Source: Streptomyces sp. SKN60 (GTDB taxonomy: Bacteria > Actinomycetota > Actinomycetes > Streptomycetales > Streptomycetaceae). From it: a stretch of DNA of 64,000 nucleotides. The stretch covers positions 300,230 to 364,229 of the forward strand of contig NZ_JAHTMW010000007.1 of NCBI RefSeq assembly GCF_026236535.1. Direction: 5' to 3'. The notes beneath the pieces were generated by a model. It was given only the letters and a program-made list of their open reading frames with translations. It made no database searches and had not been told where the DNA came from. Made by a program: the position numbers and the translations under genes. Below are positions 18,728-26,919 of this stretch, in pieces (position 1 is the stretch's first letter; every line of letters begins with the position of its first letter).

Positions 18728-19663
18728 GTGGACAGGGAGATCTTGGTCATCGGCGGTACCCGCTATTTCGGAAAGCGGCTGATCACGCGCCTGCTCGACG
18801 CCGGACATCGCGTCTCGGTCCTCAACCGTGGTTCCTCCCCGGCGCCGGAAGGGGTGACGGAACTGCGCGCCGACCGCAATGACGAAAGGGCGCTGGAAAG
18901 CGTCCTCGCGGGGCGGACCTTCGACGTCGTCGTCGACCAGGTCTGCTACACCCCGCGCCAGGCCGCCATCGCCACCCGCGTCTTCGCGGGACGCACCCGG
19001 CGGTATGTGATGACGTCTACGGTCGAGGTGTACGAGTACGAGGACTCGGCGGTCCCGGTCGCCGAGGGCGCCGTCGACCCGGCGACCGTCGCGGTCGACC
19101 TCGGCCTGCCGTGGGAGGAGCCGGAATTCCTGGACGCGCACTACGGGGAGGGGAAGCGGCAGGCGGAGGCGGTGTTCGCGGCCGGCGCGGAGTTCCCGTG
19201 GGCGTCGGTGCGGGTCGCGCACGTGCTGGGCGGCGCGGACGACTTCACCGGGCGGCTCGCGCACTACGCGGAGCGCATCCGGGCGGGCGAGCCGATCGCC
19301 GTACCGCCGGTGAACCGTCCCGCGACCTATGTGTACGTGGAGGAGATCGCGGCCTTCCTGGCGTGGGCCGCGACGGAGACGGAATTCACCGGGCCGGTGA
19401 ACGCGCACTCCCACGGGCCGCTGACGACGGCGGAGATCTGCGCGGCGATCTGCGCGGCGATCGAGACGGTCCTGGGCGGGGGCCGGACCGTGTTCCGGGA
19501 GGTGGAGGTCGGGGAGGTCTCGCCGTTCTCCTTCGCCCGCTCGTACGGCATGGACAATTCCCGCGCGGAGGCGCTCGGTTTCCGCTTCTCGCATTCCTCG
19601 GAATGGCTCCACAAGGCCGTCTCCGAGACCCTTTCCGCCGCCACCGTCGTTCAGGAGGGCTGA
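18728..19663 (+). CDS. NAD-dependent epimerase/dehydratase family protein
   Basis: 311 residues, short-chain dehydrogenase (extended) fold. The Rossmann motif is at the N-terminus (ILVIGGTRYFGKRLITRLLDAGHRVSVLNRG). A GGTRYFG-type variant and the loss of the usual YxxxK (here HYGEGKRQAE) resemble the atypical SDR subgroup of plant CSP41 and similar reductases. The substrate is unknown. The GTG start at 18728 has no ribosome site, so the mRNA may be leaderless. It is divergent from the Lrp gene, and its stop overlaps the next ATG (TGATG), so it is co-transcribed with the aldo/keto reductase. Confidence 0.8.
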   Translation: MDREILVIGGTRYFGKRLITRLLDAGHRVSVLNRGSSPAPEGVTELRADRNDERALESVLAGRTFDVVVDQVCYTPRQAAIATRVFAGRTRRYVMTSTVEVYEYEDSAVPVAEGAVDPATVAVDLGLPWEEPEFLDAHYGEGKRQAEAVFAAGAEFPWASVRVAHVLGGADDFTGRLAHYAERIRAGEPIAVPPVNRPATYVYVEEIAAFLAWAATETEFTGPVNAHSHGPLTTAEICAAICAAIETVLGGGRTVFREVEVGEVSPFSFARSYGMDNSRAEALGFRFSHSSEWLHKAVSETLSAATVVQEG

Positions 19664-20565
19664 TGCCGACTCCGCACCGCACTCTCGGCGACCGCACCGT
19701 CGGCGCCGTCGGACTCGGCGCGATGCCGCTGTCCATCGAGGGGCACCCGGACGAGGCCCGGGCGATCGCCACCGTCCACGCCGCCCTGGACGCGGGCGTG
19801 ACCCTGCTCGACACGGCCGACTCCTACCACCCGCCGGGCGGGGAGACCGGGGCCAACGAGCGGCTCGTGGCGCGTGCGCTGGCCGCGTACGGCGGGGACC
19901 GCGACGCCGTGCTCGTCGCCACGAAGGGCGGGCGCGGCCGGAGCGCCGACGGCGGCTGGACGGTCGACGGGCGCCCGGAGCACCTGCGGCGGGCGGCCGA
20001 GGGCTCGGCGCGGCGCCTGGGGGCGGACGCGATCGGGCTGTACCAGCTGCACAAGCCGGACCCGGCGGTGCCGTACGCCGAATCGCTGGGCGCGGTACGG
20101 GAGTTGCTTGACGCGGGCACGGTCCGGCTCGCCGGAGTCTCGAACGTGGACCGGGAGCAGATCCTGCTGGCCCGGGAGATCCTGGGCGACCGGCTCGTGT
20201 CGGTGCAGAACCGGTACTCCCCCGCCGTCCGGGACAGCGAGCCCGAGCTGCGGCTCTGCGCCGAGCTGGGGCTCGCCTTCCTGCCGTGGAGTCCGCTGGG
20301 CGGCATCTCGCGCAGCTCGCTCGACGGGTCCTCGGTCCTGGCGGAGGCGGACCCCCGGTTCGGCGCCTTCCACCGGGTGGCCCGGGCGCGGGGCGTGTCG
20401 CCGCAGCGCGTCGCGCTCGCCTGGCTGCTCGCCCGGCCCGGCGGTCACGTCCTGCCGATCCCGGGCGCGAGCCGGCCGGAGACGGCGCGGGACTCGGCGC
20501 GGGCCGCGGAACTGACCCTCACCGAGGGGGAGCTGGCCGAGCTGGACGCCGTACCGGAACAGTGA
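19663..20565 (+). CDS. aldo/keto reductase
   Basis: 300 residues, NADPH-dependent oxidoreductase with a TIM barrel. The catalytic tetrad is visible: D and Y in LLDTADSYHPP, K in LVATKGG and H in YQLHKPD. The C-terminal cofactor segment is HVLPIPGASRPETARDSARAAELTLTEGELAEL. ATG 19663 overlaps the epimerase stop and has AGGAGGG upstream. With the epimerase it forms a two-gene unit probably under the divergent Lrp regulator; the substrate is not apparent. Confidence 0.9.
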   Translation: MPTPHRTLGDRTVGAVGLGAMPLSIEGHPDEARAIATVHAALDAGVTLLDTADSYHPPGGETGANERLVARALAAYGGDRDAVLVATKGGRGRSADGGWTVDGRPEHLRRAAEGSARRLGADAIGLYQLHKPDPAVPYAESLGAVRELLDAGTVRLAGVSNVDREQILLAREILGDRLVSVQNRYSPAVRDSEPELRLCAELGLAFLPWSPLGGISRSSLDGSSVLAEADPRFGAFHRVARARGVSPQRVALAWLLARPGGHVLPIPGASRPETARDSARAAELTLTEGELAELDAVPEQ

Positions 20566-20652
20566 TGTCAGACCCCGCCCGTACTCTTTGATCATCGGCC
20601 ACGAGGGTCGTACGAACGGACCACGCATCACGCACCACCTGGGGGAGCCGCC

Positions 20653-21237
20653 GTGCTGAGCGACGAGATTCCGCTGACGCCGGACGCGGAGTGGCTGGAG
20701 GCGCGGCTCGGCGCGGGCTCGCTCTGGCGGCCCGACGAGGCCGCGCTGCCGGCCGAGCTGACGGACGCCGAGGCGCGCGCGTTCCTGAGCACCGTCGGGT
20801 TCCCGGCGGTCGCGCTGGAACCCGCCGGGCTCGACACCCGGGACCTGCGCGGCGAGCACAGCATGGAGCCGTTCGACGCGGACGAGCTGTACGGCGAGCG
20901 CTACCCCGACGACGACTCCCCGCCGACCAACTTCACGTTCTTCATAGCTTCCTGGGGCGACCAGAACCTGATGCTCGACGCGGACGGCGGCATCACCCAC
21001 TACGACCCCAACGGCTGGGACCACGCGGCCGGCTGGAAGGGCCCGGCGGCCGACTCGCTGCCGCGGCTCGCCGTGCTGCTCGGTCTGATCGCCGAGGCGA
21101 GCGAGGCCCTGGAGGCGGAGGAGGACGACGACGCCCGGGAGGCCGCGGTGACCGCGCTGCGGGAGCGGCTGACGGGCGTCGACGTGAACGTCGGCGACTC
21201 CGAGTTCTGGGACGAGGTCTTCGAGAGCCTGCTGTAG
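20653..21237 (+). CDS. SUKH-4-like (immunity-family) protein
   Basis: 194 acidic residues, cytosolic. The segment ELTDAEARAFLSTVGFPAV near residue 35, followed by alternating strands (FTFFIASWGDQNLMLDADGGITHYDPNG), fits the SUKH superfamily, whose members often neutralise polymorphic deaminase or nuclease toxins. No toxin gene lies next to it, so it may be an orphan or serve another role. The GTG start has GGGGGAG upstream. TACTCT at 20582-20587 could be its -10 box. A strong hairpin follows the stop. Confidence 0.5.
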   Translation: MLSDEIPLTPDAEWLEARLGAGSLWRPDEAALPAELTDAEARAFLSTVGFPAVALEPAGLDTRDLRGEHSMEPFDADELYGERYPDDDSPPTNFTFFIASWGDQNLMLDADGGITHYDPNGWDHAAGWKGPAADSLPRLAVLLGLIAEASEALEAEEDDDAREAAVTALRERLTGVDVNVGDSEFWDEVFESLL

Positions 21238-21255
21238 CGGCGCCCCGGGGACGTA

Positions 21256-21293
21256 CGGAACGCCCCCGCCGCGGGTGCGACGGGGGCGTTCCG
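21256..21293. terminator. bidirectional hairpin terminator
   Basis: A 13-bp perfect stem (CGGAACGCCCCCG, 21256-21268, with 21281-21293) has a 12-nt loop. It lies 19 nt after the SUKH-like stop and downstream of the convergent transporter gene. Confidence 0.75.
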
Positions 21294-21349
21294 CGTCCGG
21301 GACCCGGATCCGGCTCAAGGCCCGGGGCCCGGGGGCTCGTGGACGTGAC

Positions 21350-21391
21350 GGCTCAGGCTCAGGCTCGGGCTCGGGCTCGGGCTCGGGCTCA
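21350..21391. repeat. hexanucleotide tandem repeat (GGCTCR)7
   Basis: Seven perfect copies of GGCTC[A/G] run from 21350 to 21391. The last unit includes the transporter's stop codon. Readthrough on the minus strand would add an (Ala-Arg)n tail. Slippage here could change the 3' end but not the body of the gene. Confidence 0.85.
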
Positions 21392-22741
21392 GACGCCGGC
21401 GCGGGCCTTCTCCTCGCCCTCGTCGGTGCGCTGGTCCGGTACGTCGGCGGGGGCGTGGTCGTCGACGAGGGTGGTCTCGTCGAAGGGGGCGCGGCCGGCG
21501 AGGACCTCGGTGACCCGGGCCTTGTCGATCTCCTTGGTCCAGGTGCCGACCAGGACGGTGGCGACGGCGTTGCCCGCGAAGTTGGTGAGGGCGCGGGCCT
21601 CGCTCATGAAGCGGTCGATGCCGACGATCAGGCCGACGCCGTCGACGAGTTCGGGGCGGTGCGACTGGAGGCCGCCGGCCAGGGTGGCGAGTCCCGCGCC
21701 GGTGACGCCCGCCGCGCCCTTGGAGGCGATGATCATGAAGACGAGGAGGGAGATCTGCTCGCCGATCGACAGCGGGTCGCCCATCGCCTCGGCGACGAAG
21801 AGCGAGGCCATCGTCAGATAGATCGCGGTGCCGTCGAGGTTGAAGGAGTAGCCGGTCGGGACGGTGATGCCGACCACCGGCTTGGAGACGCCCAGGTGCT
21901 CCATCTTCGCGATCAGGCGGGGCAGCGCCGACTCGGAGGAGGAGGTGGACAGGATGAGCAGGAACTCGCGGCCCAGGTACTTCAGGAGCGACAGGATGTT
22001 GACGCCGGCGACCAGCCGGAGCAGCGTGCCGAGCACCACGAAGACGAAGAGCGCGCAGGTGATGTAGAAGCCGATCATGATGACGGCGAGCGACTTCAGG
22101 GCGTCGACGCCGGTGGCGCCGACGACGGCGGCCATCGCGCCGAACGCACCGACCGGCGCGGCCCACATGATCATCGCGAGGATGCGGAAGACCAGCCGCT
22201 GGATGTGCCCGATGCCGCGGAGCACCGGCTCGCCGGCGGAGCCCATCGCCTGGAGCGCGAAGCCCGCGAGGAGCGCGACGAGCAGGGTCTGCAGCACCTC
22301 GCCCTCGGTGAAGGCGGAGACGATGGTCTTGGGAATGATGCCGAGGAGGAAGTCGGCGGTGCCCTCGCTCGCGCCCGCCGCCTGCTTGGCGCCGGCCTCG
22401 GCGATGTCCTTGGTGAGGTGCAGGCTGGAGCCGGGCTCCAGGATGTTGCCGACGACCAGACCGATGCCGAGGGCGACGGTCGACATCACGAGGAAGTAGC
22501 CGAGGGCGAGGCCGCCGACCGCGCCGACCTTGGCGGCTTTGCGTACGGAACCGACGCCGAGCACGATCGTGCAGAAGATGATCGGCGAGATCATCATCTT
22601 GATCAGGTTGACGAAGCCGGTGCCGAGCGGCTTGAGCTCGACGGCGAAGTCCGGCGCCAGGAAGCCCACGGCGATGCCGAGCACGACGGCGCCGATCACG
22701 GCCAGGTACAGGTAGTGGGTGCGGTCCCGTCTTGCGGCCAC
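21389..22741 (-). CDS. dctA: dicarboxylate/amino acid:cation symporter (DAACS family)
   Basis: 450 residues, about eight membrane helices plus two re-entrant hairpins. The serine-rich hairpin STSSSESALPRLI and the cation/substrate motif PTGYSFNLDGTAIY identify the glutamate/C4-dicarboxylate symporter fold (DctA/GltP). The GTG at 22741 has GAGGAG upstream. It is divergent from a CitA/DcuS-like kinase and its regulator, a pairing that normally controls C4-dicarboxylate uptake. The C-terminal 30 residues are charged and cytosolic. The exact substrate (succinate, fumarate, malate or glutamate) cannot be read from sequence. Confidence 0.88.
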   Translation of the reverse strand: MAARRDRTHYLYLAVIGAVVLGIAVGFLAPDFAVELKPLGTGFVNLIKMMISPIIFCTIVLGVGSVRKAAKVGAVGGLALGYFLVMSTVALGIGLVVGNILEPGSSLHLTKDIAEAGAKQAAGASEGTADFLLGIIPKTIVSAFTEGEVLQTLLVALLAGFALQAMGSAGEPVLRGIGHIQRLVFRILAMIMWAAPVGAFGAMAAVVGATGVDALKSLAVIMIGFYITCALFVFVVLGTLLRLVAGVNILSLLKYLGREFLLILSTSSSESALPRLIAKMEHLGVSKPVVGITVPTGYSFNLDGTAIYLTMASLFVAEAMGDPLSIGEQISLLVFMIIASKGAAGVTGAGLATLAGGLQSHRPELVDGVGLIVGIDRFMSEARALTNFAGNAVATVLVGTWTKEIDKARVTEVLAGRAPFDETTLVDDHAPADVPDQRTDEGEEKARAGV

Positions 22742-22804
22742 GGGGTTCTCCTCGTCCTCAGGTGTCCACGTCCCGGTGGATCCCCAGGACTATCCATCAG
22801 CCCT

Positions 22805-22877
22805 GTGACCGGGGTCACCCTTGCGTACGTTTCGTTCATGGCCGAAGTACGTCACTCGTACGTCACTCGTACGTCAC
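22805..22877. promoter_or_regulatory. operator region: palindrome plus three 11-bp direct repeats
   Basis: Between the divergent transporter and kinase genes lie GTGACC-GG-GGTCAC (22805-22818) and three head-to-tail copies of GTACGTCACTC (22847-22857, 22858-22868, and 22869-22877 truncated after GTACGTCAC). The 11-bp period places the repeats on one DNA face, as expected for cooperative binding by the response regulator encoded at 24597. Confidence 0.6.
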
Positions 22878-22926
22878 GCCGGTCCGCGGTACCGCGGTCG
22901 CGTGTGACCGGGGCACACTTGCTGAC

Positions 22927-24600
22927 ATGCGTCTCCGCCTCCCCCGCCCCCGCAGCCTGGCCGGCCAGCTCTTCGCCATGCAGGTCGTGCTGGTGGCGGC
23001 CGTCGTCGCGGGCTGCGCCGTGTTCGCATACGTGACGGACCGCGCCCAGGCGGAGGAGACCGCGCGCCGGCAGTCCACGGCGACGGCGACGGCGGTCGCG
23101 GCCTCCCCGGCCGTGGTGGCGGCGGCCCGGGCCGCGGACCGCACGGATCCGACCGCGCTGCTCCAGCCGTACGCGGAGGCCGTACGGCGCGACGCGGGCG
23201 TCAGCTATGTGGTGGTCATGGCCCCGGACGGCACCCGCTGGACCCACCCGGAGCCCGAGCAGATCGGGCGCACCTACCTCGGGCACATCGACCGGGCGGT
23301 GCGCGGCGAGACCTTCTCCGAGACCCACATGGGCGTCCTCGGCCTCTCGGTGCGCACGGTCGCGCCGGTCTTCGACGCCCGCGACCCGGCGCACCGCCGG
23401 GTGATCGCCCTGGTCAGCTCGGGCATCACCATCGAGCGGATCAGCCAGCAGGTACGGGAGCAGGTCGCCGCGCTGCTCGGGATGGCGGGCGCGGCGCTCG
23501 CGCTCGGCGGCGCCGGCACGTACGTCATCAACGCGCGCCTGCGCCGCAGCACCAAGGGCATGAACGCGACCCAGCTGAGCCGGATGCACGACTACCACGA
23601 GGCCGCGCTGCACGCGGTGCGCGAGGGTCTGGTGATGCTGGACGGGCAGCGCAGGATCGCGCTGATCAACGACGGGGCGCGGGAGCTGCTCGGGCTCTGC
23701 GGGGCCGACGTGGTGGGCCGCTCGCCGGCGGAGCTCGGGCTGCCCGCGCCGCTGACCGGGGCGCTGCTCTCGGCCGAGCCGCGGGTGGACGAGCTGCATC
23801 TGACCGACGAGCGGGTGCTCGTCCTGAGCACCCGGCCGGTGGTCGGCGGGGAGCGCCGCGGCACCGTGGTCACCCTGCGGGACCGCACCGAGCTCCAGTC
23901 GCTCTCGGGCGAGCTGGACTCGGAGCGGGGCTTCACGGAGGCGCTGCGCTCCCAGGCGCACGAGGCGGCCAACCGGCTGCACACCGTGGTCTCGCTGATC
24001 GAGCTGGGCCGGGTCGAGGAGGCGGTGGGCTTCGCCACGGCCGAACTGGAGCTGGCGCAGGCACTCACCGACCGGGTGGTGACGGCGGTCGGCGAGCCGG
24101 TGCTCGCCGCGCTGCTGCTCGGCAAGGCGGCACAGGCCAACGAGCGGGGCGTGGAGCTGGTGCTCACCGAGGACAGCCAGATCGACGACGGGCTGCTTCC
24201 GGCCTCGCTGCCCGCCCGCGATCTGGTCACCATCCTGGGCAATCTGATCGACAACGCGGTCGAGGCCGCCGGACTCCCCGAGTGCGTACGGAGCGGGCGG
24301 GTCACCGTCACCGCGCTCGCCGCGGCGGGCGAGGACGGCGGGGACGGTGAGCTGCTGCTGCGGGTCGGGGACAGCGGGCCCGGGGTGCGCCCCGAGGACC
24401 GCGCCGACGTGCTCGACCGCGGCTGGTCGACCCGCGGTCCGGGCCGGGGTCTCGGCCTGGCCCTGGTCCAGCAGGCCGTGCGCCGCGCCTCGGGCACCCT
24501 GACGATCGCCGAATCCCCGCTGGGCGGCGCGGAGTTCACCGTACGGCTGCCGCTGGGTGCGCCCGTCGTCGGCCGGATCACGGCGGAGGTGGGCGGATGA
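22927..24600 (+). CDS. CitA/DcuS-type sensor histidine kinase
   Basis: 557 residues. Membrane helix 1 (about 15-37) and helix 2 (about 180-200) flank an extracytoplasmic PAS/Cache sensor. A cytoplasmic PAS (HDYHEAALHAVREGLVMLDGQRRIALIND) follows, then a SPOB_a-type phosphoacceptor helix with the His in LRSQAHEAANRLHTVVSLIELG, and an ATPase domain with NLIDNAVEA, GDSGPGV and GRGLGLALV. Family members sense citrate or C4-dicarboxylates. ATG 22927 has no strong ribosome site. The stop overlaps the regulator start by 4 nt. Confidence 0.9.
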   Translation: MRLRLPRPRSLAGQLFAMQVVLVAAVVAGCAVFAYVTDRAQAEETARRQSTATATAVAASPAVVAAARAADRTDPTALLQPYAEAVRRDAGVSYVVVMAPDGTRWTHPEPEQIGRTYLGHIDRAVRGETFSETHMGVLGLSVRTVAPVFDARDPAHRRVIALVSSGITIERISQQVREQVAALLGMAGAALALGGAGTYVINARLRRSTKGMNATQLSRMHDYHEAALHAVREGLVMLDGQRRIALINDGARELLGLCGADVVGRSPAELGLPAPLTGALLSAEPRVDELHLTDERVLVLSTRPVVGGERRGTVVTLRDRTELQSLSGELDSERGFTEALRSQAHEAANRLHTVVSLIELGRVEEAVGFATAELELAQALTDRVVTAVGEPVLAALLLGKAAQANERGVELVLTEDSQIDDGLLPASLPARDLVTILGNLIDNAVEAAGLPECVRSGRVTVTALAAAGEDGGDGELLLRVGDSGPGVRPEDRADVLDRGWSTRGPGRGLGLALVQQAVRRASGTLTIAESPLGGAEFTVRLPLGAPVVGRITAEVGG

Positions 24601-25289
24601 ACCGGAGTGCTGGTATCCGGGTGCTCGTGGTCGAGGACGACCCCGTGGCCGCCGACGCGCACGCCCTGTACGCGGGCCGGGTGCCCGGCTTCACGGTGGT
24701 GGGCGTGGCACATTCGCGGGCCGAGGCGGTACGGATCCTCGACCGGACCCGGGTGGATCTGCTGCTGCTCGATCTGTACCTGCCGGACGGGCACGGGCTC
24801 CAGCTGCTCCGGGCGCTGCGCGCGGCCGGCCACGCGGCGGACGTGATCGCGGTGACCTCGGCGCGGGACCTGGCGATCGTGCGGGAGGGGGTGTCGCTCG
24901 GGGTCGTGCAGTACGTCCTGAAGCCCTTCGCCTTCGCGACGCTGCGGGACCGGCTCGCACGCTACGCGGAGTTCCGGGCGGCGGCCGGCGAGGCCTCCGG
25001 CCAGGACGAGGTGGACCGGGCGCTCGCGACGCTGCGCGCCCCGCAGCCGGCGGCGCTGCCCAAGGGCCTGAGCGGCCCCACCCTGGAGGCGGTGACCCGT
25101 TCGCTGCGGGCCGCGCCGGACGGGCTCACGGCGGCGGAGGCGGGCACGGCCGTGGGCATCTCGCGGATCACGGCGCGCCGCTATCTGGAACATCTGGTGA
25201 CGGCGGGGCGGGCGGCGCGGGCGCCGCAGTACGGTCAGATCGGGCGGCCGGAGCTGCAGTACCGGTGGCTGGAGGCGCGCGGTCACTGA
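24597..25289 (+). CDS. CitB/DcuR-type response regulator
   Basis: 230 residues. The receiver domain carries VVEDDPVAADAH, the phosphoacceptor Asp in LLLLDLYLPDGHG, and the K of VLKPFAF. The C-terminal HTH (GLTAAEAGTAVGISRITARRYLEHLVTAGRAARAPQYGQIGRPELQYRW) is the type found in DpiA/CitB regulators. The ATGA overlap couples it to the kinase. It probably binds the triple repeat at 22847-22877 and activates the divergent transporter gene. Confidence 0.92.
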   Translation: MNRSAGIRVLVVEDDPVAADAHALYAGRVPGFTVVGVAHSRAEAVRILDRTRVDLLLLDLYLPDGHGLQLLRALRAAGHAADVIAVTSARDLAIVREGVSLGVVQYVLKPFAFATLRDRLARYAEFRAAAGEASGQDEVDRALATLRAPQPAALPKGLSGPTLEAVTRSLRAAPDGLTAAEAGTAVGISRITARRYLEHLVTAGRAARAPQYGQIGRPELQYRWLEARGH

Positions 25290-25366
25290 CCGGGGCCACT
25301 GACCGGGGTGAGTGGCCGGGGTCAGTGGCCGGGATCAGTGACCGCTGTCGCCGACCGCGCCACCGG
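25289..25366 (+). repeat. imperfect repeats after the two-component operon
   Basis: About four iterations of a unit like CACTGACCGGGG / AGTGGCCGGGGT alternate in orientation and can fold into several overlapping hairpins. They probably end the two-component transcript. They share the GACCGGGG core with the operator region upstream of the kinase. Confidence 0.4.
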
Positions 25367-25484
25367 CCCGTGATCACGGAGAGTTGATCAGGTGGTTACT
25401 CATCGGTTCCCACGTTCCCACAAGCGAAAGCGTTGGGTGAACGCACCGTAGCCAGCAGTCACCCCCCGCCCCTACCGTGGCCGG

Positions 25485-26162
25485 GTGCACCATCCCTCAC
25501 CACCCTTCAACGCCCTCGCCGCGCGCCGACTGCGCGAGGGCCTCGGCATGGCCCCCGGACACGTCGCCTACGGGCTCCGCGCCCAGTACGGCCTGTTCGT
25601 CACCCCCGAGACCGTCATCGCCTGGGAGCGCGGCCGCGCCGCGCCCACCGCGCAGGAGCTCACCGCCCTCGCCGGCGTGCTGTGGTGCTCCCCGGCCGAG
25701 CTCCTGATGGCCGCCACCACCCTGCGCGAGCACCGGATCGCCCGCGGCCTCGCGCCCGAGGACCTGGCCCGGCAGGTGGGGCTCGACCCCGCCGCGTATC
25801 TGCGCATGGAGGAGACCGGCGGCTGGCGCGGCAACGAACGGCAGACCGCCGCCCTCGCCGAGGTCCTCGGCCTCGGCCCGCGCGCGCTGCTGACCGCGAC
25901 CGGCGGCGACGCGAAGCTGTCCGACCTGCTGCGGGACGCGGCGACGACGCGCTGGCAGGCGTACGTGAAACCGGTCGGCAAACTGTTGCCGCTGCCGCGG
26001 CGGGCGGTCGAGCAGGCGCTGCAGCGGCTGCACACCGACTACCACGCGCGGATGGCGGCGACGAGCAGCTGGGGCGCGTCGGGTGCGACGGGCGACGAGG
26101 GCCGGGCGTACCTGGACGAGATCATGGACCATTTCTGGGAGACGGTCGCGCCTCTAGGGTGA
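25485..26162 (+). CDS. tandem helix-turn-helix (XRE-like) DNA-binding protein
   Basis: 225 residues. Two XRE-type HTH units can be traced: FNALAARRLREGLGMAPGHVAYGL...TPETVIAWERGRAAPTAQELTALAGVL (about 8-70) and HRIARGLAPEDLARQVGLDPAAYLRMEETGGWRGNERQTAALAEVL (about 80-130). A helical C-terminus follows. TACCGT (25473-25478) lies 6 nt before the GTG start and no ribosome site exists, so the mRNA is probably leaderless. It is followed by the phosphatase gene, whose own promoter overlaps this stop codon. The target is unknown. Confidence 0.82.
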   Translation: MHHPSPPFNALAARRLREGLGMAPGHVAYGLRAQYGLFVTPETVIAWERGRAAPTAQELTALAGVLWCSPAELLMAATTLREHRIARGLAPEDLARQVGLDPAAYLRMEETGGWRGNERQTAALAEVLGLGPRALLTATGGDAKLSDLLRDAATTRWQAYVKPVGKLLPLPRRAVEQALQRLHTDYHARMAATSSWGASGATGDEGRAYLDEIMDHFWETVAPLG

Positions 26163-26166
26163 CCGT

Positions 26167-26919
26167 GTGAGACGACACATAACGTTCGAACGGCTCCACA
26201 ACTTCCGTGACCTGGGCGGCTATCCGACCGCCGACGGAGGGAGCGTGCGGTGGGCGACCCTCTACCGTTCCGACTCCCTCGGCAAGCTCGCCGGCCCCGA
26301 CGCGCGCGCCTCCGATCTGGAGCGCTTCCGGGAGCTGGGCATCGAGGCCGTGATCGACCTGCGCTACCCGTCGGAGATCGCGCGACGCGGCCGCCATCCC
26401 GAGAGCGAGCCGCAGACCTGGCACAACCTGAGCATCGAGCACCGCCCCTACGACCAGGTCGACCGCGCCCCGGACCCCGACCCCTGGCGCTTCCTCGCCG
26501 ACCGCTTCGCCGAGGTCGCCCTCGACGGCGCCGCCGAGATCCGCCGCGCCCTGGAGATCATCGCCACCACCGAGGGCCCCCTGGTCTTCCACTGCGCCGC
26601 CGGCAAGGACCGCACGGGCCTCCTCGCCGCCCTCGTCCTCGCCCTCCTCGACGTCCCCGACGAGCACGTCGTGTCGGACTTCGCCCTCACCGAACTCGCC
26701 ACCGCCCGGTTCGTCGCCGACTGGAAGTCCGCCCACCCCGACGGCCGACTCCGCTGGAACGGCTTCGGCCGCGCCCCCGCCGTCGTCATGCACCTGTTCC
26801 TCGCGGACCTGCGCGCGGAGTACGGCTCGGTGCGGGAGTACGCCACGGGCCACGTGGGCCTGGACCCGGAGGTGATCGGGGCGCTGCGGGAACGGCTGGT
26901 GGAACGGGCGGCGGGCTAG
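26167..26919 (+). CDS. tyrosine-protein phosphatase (PtpB-like)
   Basis: 250 residues. The P-loop HCAAGKDRTG (CX5R, Cys nucleophile, near residue 140) and the N-terminal NFRDLGGYPTADG match the MptpB/DSP-type phosphatases that act on phosphotyrosine or phosphoinositides. An Asp general acid may lie in the DQVDRAPDPDPWR segment. It is cytosolic with no signal peptide. TAGGGT (26155-26160), which overlaps the previous stop, lies 6 nt before the GTG, implying a leaderless transcript. Its TAG stop shares CTAG with the convergent gene. Confidence 0.85.
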   Translation: MRRHITFERLHNFRDLGGYPTADGGSVRWATLYRSDSLGKLAGPDARASDLERFRELGIEAVIDLRYPSEIARRGRHPESEPQTWHNLSIEHRPYDQVDRAPDPDPWRFLADRFAEVALDGAAEIRRALEIIATTEGPLVFHCAAGKDRTGLLAALVLALLDVPDEHVVSDFALTELATARFVADWKSAHPDGRLRWNGFGRAPAVVMHLFLADLRAEYGSVREYATGHVGLDPEVIGALRERLVERAAG

